A stretch of 64,000 bases of DNA from Mycolicibacterium goodii (GTDB lineage Bacteria; Actinomycetota; Actinomycetes; Mycobacteriales; Mycobacteriaceae): positions 1 to 64,000 of the forward strand of contig NZ_CP092364.2 of the NCBI RefSeq assembly GCF_022370755.2, given 5' to 3'. The notes beneath the pieces are model-generated. The model saw only the letters and a program-made list of their open reading frames with translations. It ran no database searches and had not been told where the DNA came from. The number at the start of each line of letters is the position of its first letter. Positions within the stretch are counted from its first letter, which is position 1. Positions 9,188-17,002 of this stretch are shown one piece after another. The translations under genes and the position numbers were made by a program.

Positions 9188-10569
9188 CGACCGATCAGGA
9201 CCATCTCGCCCCTGAGGAGCGCCGCGCGTTGGTGCGCGGTCCCCTCTACCGCATTATCGGGACACCGATTGTTGCGTTGCTGGGCCTGGCGAACACGGCG
9301 ATCATCGTTCGAGAGACCGGCGAAGCCGTGTTCGGTCTCGTGTCTCTCGTTGCCACGGTCACCTTGTTGTTTCCATTTGCGGATCTGGGTATCGGCGCCA
9401 CCGTGATCAATGCCGCGGCCATGCTCGGCGGCCACTACCGCGACGAAGCCGTCGACATCATTCGGCGGGCCTACCGCGTCCTGTTCACAGTTGCGGCTGC
9501 TCTGGCCGCGGTGGCACTGGGCGTCATGGTGCTCGACGGTTGGCGCGGTGTCGTCGGCTTCGCCAGCGGCCCCGAGGACCGCTGGGCGATCACCGTTGCG
9601 GTGTGCGTGTTCGCGCTCACCATCCCGGCCGGTCTCGGGCCTCGGATCCTGGTCGGCATCGACCGAAATCCCTTGGCCACCTTGGTGTTGATGAGCTGTC
9701 CGGCATTCGGGCTGGGTTTCACACTCGTACTCCGTGCCGTCGGGGCAAGCGGGATCTGGTACGCCATATCGGCCCTGGGCGGCCTTCTCATCGGGCAATC
9801 CGTCGGCACCGTGTTGGCGCTGCGCCTGTCCGGACTCGGGACAGGCGTGTTCTCGCCGGTATCACCGTCGCGAACGGGTAGCCGCCTGCTGGCCGGCAGC
9901 ATGTGGCTGTTCCTGGTCGGGGTGGGAATCCCGATCGGCTCGCAAGGAGGGCGTGTACTGCTGGCGCACCTGTCGGCGCCCGAGGAACTGTCCCGCTACG
10001 CATTGATGGCGCAGATCTACGCCGTCGGTTGGCAGGTGCTCTCGACGGCGGCGCTCGCGTACTGGCCGATCTTCGTCAAACGGCGAGGTGTCACTGATGT
10101 GACGATCCGGATGTGGTGGCGGCTGACCGTCGCACTTGGCGTCGCGGGACTGTTTGCGACGGTGTGCCTGGGTGCGCTCGGCCCCTGGGCTGCCTCGGTG
10201 CTGTCCGGTGGCGCGATCCAAATCAGCGCATGGCTTGCGCTCGCGTTCGGTGCCGTCCTGGTCGGGCAAGCGCTGCACCTGCCGGCGTCGGTGCTGCTCA
10301 CCAGACCGAACGAGGCGCGGTGGCAGGCGCTGTGGACGCTGGCGATGGCAGCCGTCAGCATCCTGTTCGGCTGTCTGGTGGTTGCGCGCTTCGGTGCGGT
10401 GGGGGTCGTGTACGCGTCGGCTTTCGCGATCTTCGCCGCTCAGGTTCTTCCGGACCTGCTCTGGGTGCCTAGGCTCGTGCGCCGTCGTCTTCTGGTCGGC
10501 GGAGGACAGCCGCCGTCGGTGCCACCACCGTGGCACCGGCAGGCACATCGTGGATCACCGTGGCGTTGA
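9184..10569 (+). CDS. Wzx-like polysaccharide flippase (MOP superfamily)
   Basis: 461-aa polytopic protein with about 12 hydrophobic segments, beginning PLYRIIGTPIVALLGLANTAIIVRE after a short polar N-terminus. Its arrangement matches Wzx/RfbX lipid-linked oligosaccharide flippases that carry repeat units across the inner membrane. ATG at 9184 is coupled to the GT2 stop. The C-terminal roughly 33 codons overlap, tail to tail, the end of the acyltransferase gene on the other strand (10469-10569), so the polar tail of this protein is unusual. Confidence 0.8.
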   Translation: MTTDQDHLAPEERRALVRGPLYRIIGTPIVALLGLANTAIIVRETGEAVFGLVSLVATVTLLFPFADLGIGATVINAAAMLGGHYRDEAVDIIRRAYRVLFTVAAALAAVALGVMVLDGWRGVVGFASGPEDRWAITVAVCVFALTIPAGLGPRILVGIDRNPLATLVLMSCPAFGLGFTLVLRAVGASGIWYAISALGGLLIGQSVGTVLALRLSGLGTGVFSPVSPSRTGSRLLAGSMWLFLVGVGIPIGSQGGRVLLAHLSAPEELSRYALMAQIYAVGWQVLSTAALAYWPIFVKRRGVTDVTIRMWWRLTVALGVAGLFATVCLGALGPWAASVLSGGAIQISAWLALAFGAVLVGQALHLPASVLLTRPNEARWQALWTLAMAAVSILFGCLVVARFGAVGVVYASAFAIFAAQVLPDLLWVPRLVRRRLLVGGGQPPSVPPPWHRQAHRGSPWR

Positions 10570-11083
10570 CGCCGACCGTCGCGCCGTCGTGCAGGGTGAT
10601 GGGACCGATGACCACTGCGCCTGCCGCCACCCGGACGTGGTCTCCCAACGTGGGTCTGCCGTGCGCGTTGTACCCGATGGTGACCTGCTGATTGATCCAG
10701 CAGTGCGAGCCGATGGACTCCGCGGCGATGATCGTTCCCACCCCGTGTTGGATGAAGAAAGCAGGACCGATGCTGCCGACGTCGAGCGTCAACGTGGGCT
10801 CTGGCGGATACAACTTGCGCAACACCAGACGCAGCGGCCACGGCAGTGTCTGAAGTCGATAGTGAACGAGCGTGCGGAACTCACGTAGTGCACCACTGAG
10901 GTAGGCGAACCGCGAATAGTGGTCGAGCGCAGTCAGATCGGGCTCGTCGATGCAGCGCATCCACCAGTCGACGTCCTCGGCGACCACGTCCGCGGCGTCG
11001 GAACGGACGACAGCGCACCACAGCGGGTAGGCCCAGATACGTGCGAAGACAAGCAGTGTCGTCCGCCGATCGCGTGCCATCAT
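10469..11083 (-). CDS. Hexapeptide acyltransferase, serine O-acetyltransferase-like
   Basis: 204-aa protein with an alpha-helical N-terminal half and a C-terminal left-handed beta-helix (FFIQHGVGTIIAAESIGSHCWINQQVTIGY, then LGDHVRVAAGAVVIG). FIQHGVGTII and the INQQVTIG strand match the serine acetyltransferase (CysE) branch, but such genes within polysaccharide loci usually O-acetylate sugars. It ends the minus-strand operon 13319-10469 and overlaps the flippase gene by 101 bp. Two adjacent ATGs (11083, 11080) are possible starts. Confidence 0.75.
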   Translation of the reverse strand: MMARDRRTTLLVFARIWAYPLWCAVVRSDAADVVAEDVDWWMRCIDEPDLTALDHYSRFAYLSGALREFRTLVHYRLQTLPWPLRLVLRKLYPPEPTLTLDVGSIGPAFFIQHGVGTIIAAESIGSHCWINQQVTIGYNAHGRPTLGDHVRVAAGAVVIGPITLHDGATVGVNATVIHDVPAGATVVAPTAAVLRRPEDDGARA

Positions 11084-11107
11084 CCGATGGTAGTCGAACC
11101 CGAGGGC

Positions 11108-11686
11108 TCAACAGCCCGGCTGCAAACTCGCTCGCGCATAGCCGGCGGTCTGGTAGACGTAGTGGAACATCCACTCGAAGGGCGACAACCGGGCCGGGAT
11201 GGCCACCATCACCAGTTCGCCGTCAAAACACTGTTCGAGGATGAACCGGGCCCGGGAAATGTGCGGCCGGATCGTCACCACCATCACCCGCCGCCATCCG
11301 TGTTGCTCGGCCAACCGACGAAGTTCGCGGCCTTCACCTTTGGTCGTCGGCGGATCGGGAACGAAGCAGATGAGATTGAACTCGGGATGCCGGCTGGCGC
11401 AGTACTCGGTGAGATATGGATCCTCGGCCCCATTGGGGTTCGACACCACGACGTCCGGCGCCCAACCCTCGGCGCCCAGACCGAAACCGAAACCGTATCG
11501 GCGATAATCCGGACCGCCGAGGATGAGAATCGCGTCAGCGGAGCGCGGTTGGTCGACTTGGGGCAGCACGTATACGGGCAGCCCGGCGACCAAGGCGCAG
11601 ATGAAAATCGAAAAAACCGAGAGGATTACGGTTCGGATGCGACGCCGGCGGCGCGTCGCGTCCCCGCCCCTGACGGTCCCGGGCAT
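11108..11686 (-). CDS. DUF218 (ElyC/SanA/YdcF-like) membrane-anchored protein
   Basis: 192-aa protein: basic N-terminus (RRRRRIRTV), one TM segment, then a DUF218 domain starting ADAILILGG, with the characteristic P-x-S-N-P-N-G, TKGEGRELRRLAEQHGWRRVMVVT and HxxRARFI segments. Family members sit at the membrane and affect envelope polymer or lipid-carrier metabolism, but the reaction is not established. I used the ATG at 11686; a GTG at 11701 in frame is also open. It lies 24 bp before the acyltransferase gene in the same operon. Confidence 0.7.
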   Translation of the reverse strand: MPGTVRGGDATRRRRRIRTVILSVFSIFICALVAGLPVYVLPQVDQPRSADAILILGGPDYRRYGFGFGLGAEGWAPDVVVSNPNGAEDPYLTEYCASRHPEFNLICFVPDPPTTKGEGRELRRLAEQHGWRRVMVVTIRPHISRARFILEQCFDGELVMVAIPARLSPFEWMFHYVYQTAGYARASLQPGC

Positions 11687-11720
11687 GGCGCGACTGTACA
11701 CCGACGGACATGCGGCCCGG

Positions 11721-13319
11721 TCAACTCTTCGTGTGATTGCCGGCGATGAATCGGCACGCCCGTACCGTGAGGGCCATCATCGTGAGCGTGTGATTCTGAT
11801 AGCCCGGCGACACGAAGCACGCCCCATCGGTGACGAACACGTTCTCGGCATCCCAGACCCGGCAGTAGGGGTCGACCACCGAGTCCTCCGGACTCGCGCC
11901 CATCCGCGCGCCCCCGCTCTCGTGAATGGCGGCCCCGGGCCAATAGGCTCCGGAACCGGTGAAGAAACGGGGCCGAAGCAACCGTAACGCGATGCTGCGG
12001 CGCGCGAGATCGTGGTTGCTCTCAACCGGGAGACCACCGGCTGCCGCGATCTCGCGGACCATCTCCTTCATGTGGGCAACCATCTTTGCCTCGTCGGGCG
12101 AATGCCTGCACTCGATCCTGGCCGCGGGTACGCCGTAGGCGTCTGTGACTCTGGGGTCCAGGGACACTCGGTTCTCGAATCTGGGTTGCATCTCGCCGAG
12201 GGCATACATGCTCCAGGTCGGTTTTCCGCGGCCGATACCGACCTGGATGCCATAGCCGCCAGGAAAGTCGGTTGGTGCGTCTTCGCAGAAGCTGGGGATG
12301 TAGAGGCCGGTCGCGGCGAAATCGAACGCGTCTTCTGCGGGCGTGGGCTCGGCCTCGTGGTCCGGTATGGCGCCGCTCTGCGCGTAGGCGACATGGTCAC
12401 AGAGGTACCTGCCGAGATAACCGGACGAGTTGCCCACGCCGGCGGGATGCCTTGCGGTTCTTGAATTCAGAAGAATCCGTACGCTTTCGATCGCGGAAGC
12501 GCACAGGACGACGACGCGGCCGTGAACAGCGCGAGCCGTCCCGGTGATTCGATCGACGTAATCGACACCGACCGCATTTCCCGTCCGCTGGTCGATCGGC
12601 AGGCGGCGCACGACGGCGTCGGTACGGACCTCGAGATTGCCGGTACCCGCCGCCAGGCGCAGTGGCAAGGGGATTCTCTGCCGGTCGTACTTGACGGTTC
12701 TCCCGTAGGTCACACGGATGCCGGGAATGCGGTTCTCGACGCCGGTCTTGAACTTCTCCTCGATCTGCGTCGTTTTCGCCGGTCCGATGAATTGCCCATC
12801 GGGACAAGAGGGAATGTTCGAAGGGACTCCGTGAACACCGAGTGTCTGTTCGACGATGTCGTAATACGGTGCCACGTCTTCGTACGAGATCGGCCAATCG
12901 AAACCGTGACCGCGCACACTGGCCGACTTGAATTCGTTGTCCGACATGCGTGGCACGTGTCGTGACCACGTGTGCAGACGGCCGCCCAGCTGGCGTCCGC
13001 GGTACCACAGGAAACGTGCTCCCGGCGGCGTGGTGTACGGGTTCTCCCGGTCGTTGACGTAGAACTGCTTGGTGGTCTCGAAGAATGCCGCACATCGCGC
13101 TTGGACGGGTTGGCCACGCATCGCCGCCCTGGCGCGGCTCACAACTCCGATGGTGCCTGCCTGTGCCTCGTCGGGGAAGTCCGTGACGGGATCGACACCC
13201 CGGCCGGCTTCCAGGAGCAGGACCCGCAGACCGGCCTCGGTCAACTCCTTCGCCGCCCAGGAACCCGCGGCGCCGGAACCCACGACGATTGCGTCGTAAG
13301 GGGATTCGTCACTGCTCAT
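11721..13319 (-). CDS. GMC-family FAD oxidoreductase
   Basis: 532-aa glucose-methanol-choline oxidoreductase. The FAD Rossmann motif VGSGAAGSW is at about residues 13-21. The second GMC signature region contains VVLCASAIESVRIL, and the C-terminus has GGARMGASPEDSVVDPYCRV and the active-site GYQNHT histidine. It probably oxidises a sugar or alcohol; no cofactor or secretion signal for export is seen. ATG at 13319 gives the flavin fold a normal 6-10 residue lead-in. It is first in its operon and divergent from the adenylation-acyltransferase fusion, so the two may be co-regulated. Confidence 0.82.
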   Translation of the reverse strand: MSSDESPYDAIVVGSGAAGSWAAKELTEAGLRVLLLEAGRGVDPVTDFPDEAQAGTIGVVSRARAAMRGQPVQARCAAFFETTKQFYVNDRENPYTTPPGARFLWYRGRQLGGRLHTWSRHVPRMSDNEFKSASVRGHGFDWPISYEDVAPYYDIVEQTLGVHGVPSNIPSCPDGQFIGPAKTTQIEEKFKTGVENRIPGIRVTYGRTVKYDRQRIPLPLRLAAGTGNLEVRTDAVVRRLPIDQRTGNAVGVDYVDRITGTARAVHGRVVVLCASAIESVRILLNSRTARHPAGVGNSSGYLGRYLCDHVAYAQSGAIPDHEAEPTPAEDAFDFAATGLYIPSFCEDAPTDFPGGYGIQVGIGRGKPTWSMYALGEMQPRFENRVSLDPRVTDAYGVPAARIECRHSPDEAKMVAHMKEMVREIAAAGGLPVESNHDLARRSIALRLLRPRFFTGSGAYWPGAAIHESGGARMGASPEDSVVDPYCRVWDAENVFVTDGACFVSPGYQNHTLTMMALTVRACRFIAGNHTKS

Positions 13320-13575
13320 TGCGGCATCTCGCTCGAATGGGGACGCGGCGGAACATCTGAGACGCACCCTTTGCCGCTGCCGGGGCGCTCATCGCGAAGA
13401 TGCTGTGGTCGCTCGAAGCGCTTGCTGGCACGGGACTCTACATCACCGTTGTCGTGATCGAGAGCAAGTTATTCATACTGCGGGCAAGTTCGCTGAGTTG
13501 GCGACAGGCGACGCGTGTTGTTGCCACAATATTTGCTGTGCGCAGCACGACTGGTGCCGGTGGGGTGGGCTCCCG
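13320..13575. promoter_or_regulatory. Divergent promoter region with 20-bp-spaced direct repeat
   Basis: 256-bp non-coding interval between the GMC oxidoreductase and the adenylation-acyltransferase gene. The 7-mer GCAAGTT occurs at 13464-13470 and again at 13484-13490, exactly 20 bp apart and so on the same face of the helix. CATACT between them could serve as a -10 element for the plus-strand gene. The regulator is unknown. Confidence 0.35.
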
Positions 13576-16191
13576 GTGACGGCGTCCGGAACACCTACCG
13601 GACTGCGATTTCTCGACGGGTGGGACGAACATCCGGACCACCCGGCGTTGATCACCCGCGGGCACACCATCACATACGCCGAACTGGCCCCTCGCGTCGA
13701 GGCCGAGTCACAGCTGTGTGGTATGGACCGAGGCCTGGTGCTGATCGAACTGAAAAACACTGTGGCAGCGATTGTCAGCTACCTGGCGGCACTGCGATCG
13801 GGGCACGTCGTGCTGGTGGCGTCCGACGCGGGCGCCCGTGACGCACTGGTGGCGGCATACGACCCCGACGTGGTGGTCGGCACCGACGACGGAGGCAGCT
13901 GGCGGGTGAACCAGCGCCGAGCCGCCACGCGGCACGATCTGCATGCCGAACTGGCACTGCTGTTGTCGACCTCGGGATCGACCGGCTCGCCCAAGCTGGT
14001 ACGGCTCAGCTATGCGAACCTCGACAGCAACGCCGAAGCGATCGCGCAGTATCTGCGCATCGACGACACGGACCGCGCGATGACGGTGTTGCCGCTGTCC
14101 TACTGTTACGGGTTGTCGGTGCTGCACAGCCATCTGGCACAGGGCGCCGCAGTGGTGGTGACCGAACTGTCCGTGGTGGATTCCGGCTTCTGGAATCTGG
14201 CTCGCGCGGCCGGCGCCACGTCGTTCGCGGGGGTCCCGTACACATTCGAGCTCCTCGACGGTGTCGGCTTCACCGACCTCGAGTTGCCCAGTCTGCGCTA
14301 CATCACCCAAGCAGGCGGAAAGATGGGCGCCGAGCGGGTGCTGCGGTACGCGGAACTGGGGCGTCGGCAGGGCTGGGATCTGATCGTCATGTACGGACAG
14401 ACCGAGGCCACCGCGCGGATGGCGTACCTGCCGCCCGAACGTGTTTTCGACGCCCCTGAAGCGATCGGGCAGCCGATACCCGGCGGCGCGTTCACCATCG
14501 ACGGGGACTCCGAACTCATCTATCACGGCCCGAACGTCATGCTCGGGTACGCCCAGACGCCCGACGACCTCGCTCTTGGCCGCACCATCGACTGTCTTCA
14601 CACCGGTGATCTGGCGCGTCGCCGCGAGGACGGCCTGTACGAGATCATCGGCAGGCGCAGCCGATTCCTGAAGCTCTTCGGCCTGCGCATCGACCTCGAT
14701 CGGTTGGAGCAGAGCCTGCTCGCCGACGGCATCCAAGCCTTGTGCGCCGGCGACGACACACGACTTGTCATCGCCGTCACGCGGCATGCGCCGGATCCGT
14801 CCTCGGCCGTCTGTGCGAGGGCCGGCCTACCTGCCGCCGCCGTCGAGACCGTGGTGGTCGACGTACTCCCTCGAAAGGCCAACGGCAAACCCGACTATGC
14901 GAGCCTGATGAGATGCGCAGAAGCGCAAGTCGAAAGTGCTTCTGCCGGCGCAGGGAAGAACGATGTGCGTGCGCTCTACCGCGATGTCCTCGGGGTCGAC
15001 GAAGTGACGGTCACCGACACCTTCGTCAGCCTCGGGGGTGATTCGCTGTCCTTCGTCGAGACCTCGCGGCGACTCGATGGGCTTCTCGGTACGTTGCCGG
15101 CTCACTGGTATCTGCTCAGCGTCGCCGAGCTGGAACGCGAGGCGCGAGGCGGGTCGCGGGGGCTTTTCGCATGGATGGAACTCAGTGCGGTCCTACGCGC
15201 CGCGGCGATCGTTCTGGTGTGCGCCAATCACGTGGGCCTGACGTATCTGTTCGGCGGCGCGCATGTCCTTCTCGCCGTCGCGGGCTACAGCTTCGCGCGG
15301 TTTCAACTGAACACCGTCGCGACGAGCGGACGAGTTCGGCCGTTGGTCCGGTCGATCGTGCGCATCGCGGTGCCCTCGGTCCTCGTGATCACCGTCGCCT
15401 ACGTGGTCACCGGGCAGTACGACGTGTGGAACATCCTGCTCATCGAGCATCTCTTCGCCCCGGAGGAACTCGGGCCGGACGCCTGGGACCCGGTGTGGAA
15501 CTACTGGTTCATCGAAGTGCTGGTTCTCGCGCTCGTCTGCTGCGCGGTACTGCTGTCGATTCCGGCTGCCCGTCGTCTCGAACGCACGTGGCCGTTCGGT
15601 TTCGCTGCCGGACTCGTCGTGGTCGGCCTCGTGCTGCGGTTCCAGCATCTCTCCGGTGACGGTCCGATGGAGCTGTATCGCCCGGTGGCAACGCTGTGGC
15701 TGTTCGCCATCGGCTGGGCGGCGGCGCGCGCGACCCGCGACCGTGAGCGCCTGCTGCTGACCCTGGCAGCCGTATGCGGTGCGATGCTTCCGGGATTCTC
15801 CGATGGTGACAGCGGGCGCAAACTCGTCATCGCCTGCGGCCTGCTGCTGCTCATCTGGGTCGGCCGGGTGCCGGTACCCGTGGGGTTGCGGCGCGTCACC
15901 GCGGTCCTGGCCAGTGCGTCCCTGTTGATCTATCTGACCCAGCCACTGACCTTCTTCCTCATCGAATGGGGTCAGTCGCTGCTCCAGGAAGGACAAGACC
16001 AGCCGCCGGCCTCGGCACCGCAACCGGCACCCTCAGGGTTGACGCACGACGTGCGATTGCTCGTCGCGACCGTCATCGCCCTCGTGGTCGGCGTGCTCGC
16101 ATGGAAGGCATACGAACTCGTGCTCCGATACCTCGCGCGTTCAGGCCGGAATCAGCTCCACGCCCGAGAGCACGACGGCGTTGTCCCGTGA
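13576..16191 (+). CDS. Adenylation domain - carrier domain - membrane acyltransferase-3 fusion
   Basis: 871-aa protein with three modules. Residues about 15-460 are an AMP-forming adenylation domain: STSGSTGSPK near 129-138, MYGQTEAT, HTGDLARR, and the A10 lysine in NGKPDY. About 465-530 is a carrier domain with LGGDS and phosphopantetheine Ser490. From about 535 to 860 is a polytopic membrane domain with the acyltransferase-3 pattern, including a likely catalytic His552 in CANHVG and some ten hydrophobic segments. An activated amino or organic acid would be loaded on the carrier and passed to the membrane domain for transfer to a glycan, in effect DltA, DltC and an acyltransferase in one chain. 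GTG at 13576 is the nearest start. The last 51 bp overlap hsd4B tail to tail. Confidence 0.82.
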   Translation: MTASGTPTGLRFLDGWDEHPDHPALITRGHTITYAELAPRVEAESQLCGMDRGLVLIELKNTVAAIVSYLAALRSGHVVLVASDAGARDALVAAYDPDVVVGTDDGGSWRVNQRRAATRHDLHAELALLLSTSGSTGSPKLVRLSYANLDSNAEAIAQYLRIDDTDRAMTVLPLSYCYGLSVLHSHLAQGAAVVVTELSVVDSGFWNLARAAGATSFAGVPYTFELLDGVGFTDLELPSLRYITQAGGKMGAERVLRYAELGRRQGWDLIVMYGQTEATARMAYLPPERVFDAPEAIGQPIPGGAFTIDGDSELIYHGPNVMLGYAQTPDDLALGRTIDCLHTGDLARRREDGLYEIIGRRSRFLKLFGLRIDLDRLEQSLLADGIQALCAGDDTRLVIAVTRHAPDPSSAVCARAGLPAAAVETVVVDVLPRKANGKPDYASLMRCAEAQVESASAGAGKNDVRALYRDVLGVDEVTVTDTFVSLGGDSLSFVETSRRLDGLLGTLPAHWYLLSVAELEREARGGSRGLFAWMELSAVLRAAAIVLVCANHVGLTYLFGGAHVLLAVAGYSFARFQLNTVATSGRVRPLVRSIVRIAVPSVLVITVAYVVTGQYDVWNILLIEHLFAPEELGPDAWDPVWNYWFIEVLVLALVCCAVLLSIPAARRLERTWPFGFAAGLVVVGLVLRFQHLSGDGPMELYRPVATLWLFAIGWAAARATRDRERLLLTLAAVCGAMLPGFSDGDSGRKLVIACGLLLLIWVGRVPVPVGLRRVTAVLASASLLIYLTQPLTFFLIEWGQSLLQEGQDQPPASAPQPAPSGLTHDVRLLVATVIALVVGVLAWKAYELVLRYLARSGRNQLHAREHDGVVP

Positions 16192-17001
16192 CGGCGCGGT
16201 GAGCACGCCGATGAACTTGCCGTCTTCCTTCCAGATGTCGGCCTTCAGCGTCTCGCCGGGGAACACGACGTCGGCGAACCTGGCACCGTAGCTCGCCACC
16301 TGCGACACGTCACCGTCGAGCACGTTGTCGACGATGGCCTTGCAGCCGATGCCGTAGGTGCACAGGCCGTGGAGGATCGGCCGGTCGAAGCCGGCGGCCT
16401 TGGCGAAGGCCGGGTCGGAGTGCAGAGGGTTGCGGTCCCCGCAGAGCCGGTACAGCAACGCCTGCTGCGGCAGGGTGGGCAGCGTGATCTCGAAATCCGG
16501 TGCCCGCCGGGGAGGTTCGACCGACGTCGACGGTCCACGTTCGCCGCCGAAACCGCCCTCGCCGCGGGCGAAGATGGACCGCTTGGTGGTCCACAGCACC
16601 TTGCCGGACGGGTCGGAGACCGTGGTCTCACTGACGATGACGGCGGCCTTGCCCTTGTCCCAGATCTCGGTGAACCGCTGCACCGATGTCGCGGTGCCGC
16701 TGGTGGGGATCGGGCCGGGCACGCTCACGGCCTCGCTGGCGTGCAGCACCTTGGACAGTTCGATGTCGATGCCGGGGAACTGCACCTTGGGCGGCTCGGT
16801 CATGTGGAAACTGGCCGCGACGTTGCCGAAGGTGGGCAGCACCTGGGGCGTGCCGTCGACGAGGTACCGCAACTCGCGCTCGTCCATCGGGTCCGCTCCC
16901 GCGCCGAGGGCGAGGTGGTACAGCTGGATGTCGCTGCTGGTCCAGGAGAATTCGACCGGTTCCAGCTCGGCGCCGAGTGCTTCGTCGAGATCGATTGGCA
17001 T
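16141..17001 (-). CDS. hsd4B: MaoC-like enoyl-CoA hydratase (sterol side chain), Rv3538-type
   Basis: 286-aa double-hotdog enoyl-CoA hydratase. The C-terminal hotdog has the hydratase-2 motif RNPLHSDPAFAKAAGFDRPILHG with the catalytic Asp/His pair; the N-terminal hotdog is non-catalytic, as in the hydratase part of peroxisomal multifunctional enzyme 2. It matches M. tuberculosis Rv3538 in length and position (next to kstD). It is expected to hydrate steroid side-chain enoyl-CoA intermediates. Only 1 bp separates it from the kstD stop, so it is the second gene of the kstD operon and falls under the KstR site at 18705. Confidence 0.85.
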   Translation of the reverse strand: MPIDLDEALGAELEPVEFSWTSSDIQLYHLALGAGADPMDERELRYLVDGTPQVLPTFGNVAASFHMTEPPKVQFPGIDIELSKVLHASEAVSVPGPIPTSGTATSVQRFTEIWDKGKAAVIVSETTVSDPSGKVLWTTKRSIFARGEGGFGGERGPSTSVEPPRRAPDFEITLPTLPQQALLYRLCGDRNPLHSDPAFAKAAGFDRPILHGLCTYGIGCKAIVDNVLDGDVSQVASYGARFADVVFPGETLKADIWKEDGKFIGVLTAPSRDNAVVLSGVELIPA

Positions 17002-17002
17002 A

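Noticed and set aside
13405..13575. Extension of the adenylation-acyltransferase protein by 57 residues
   Set aside because: The extra residues are Cys/His-rich and unlike any adenylation-domain N-terminus, and they cover the promoter region.
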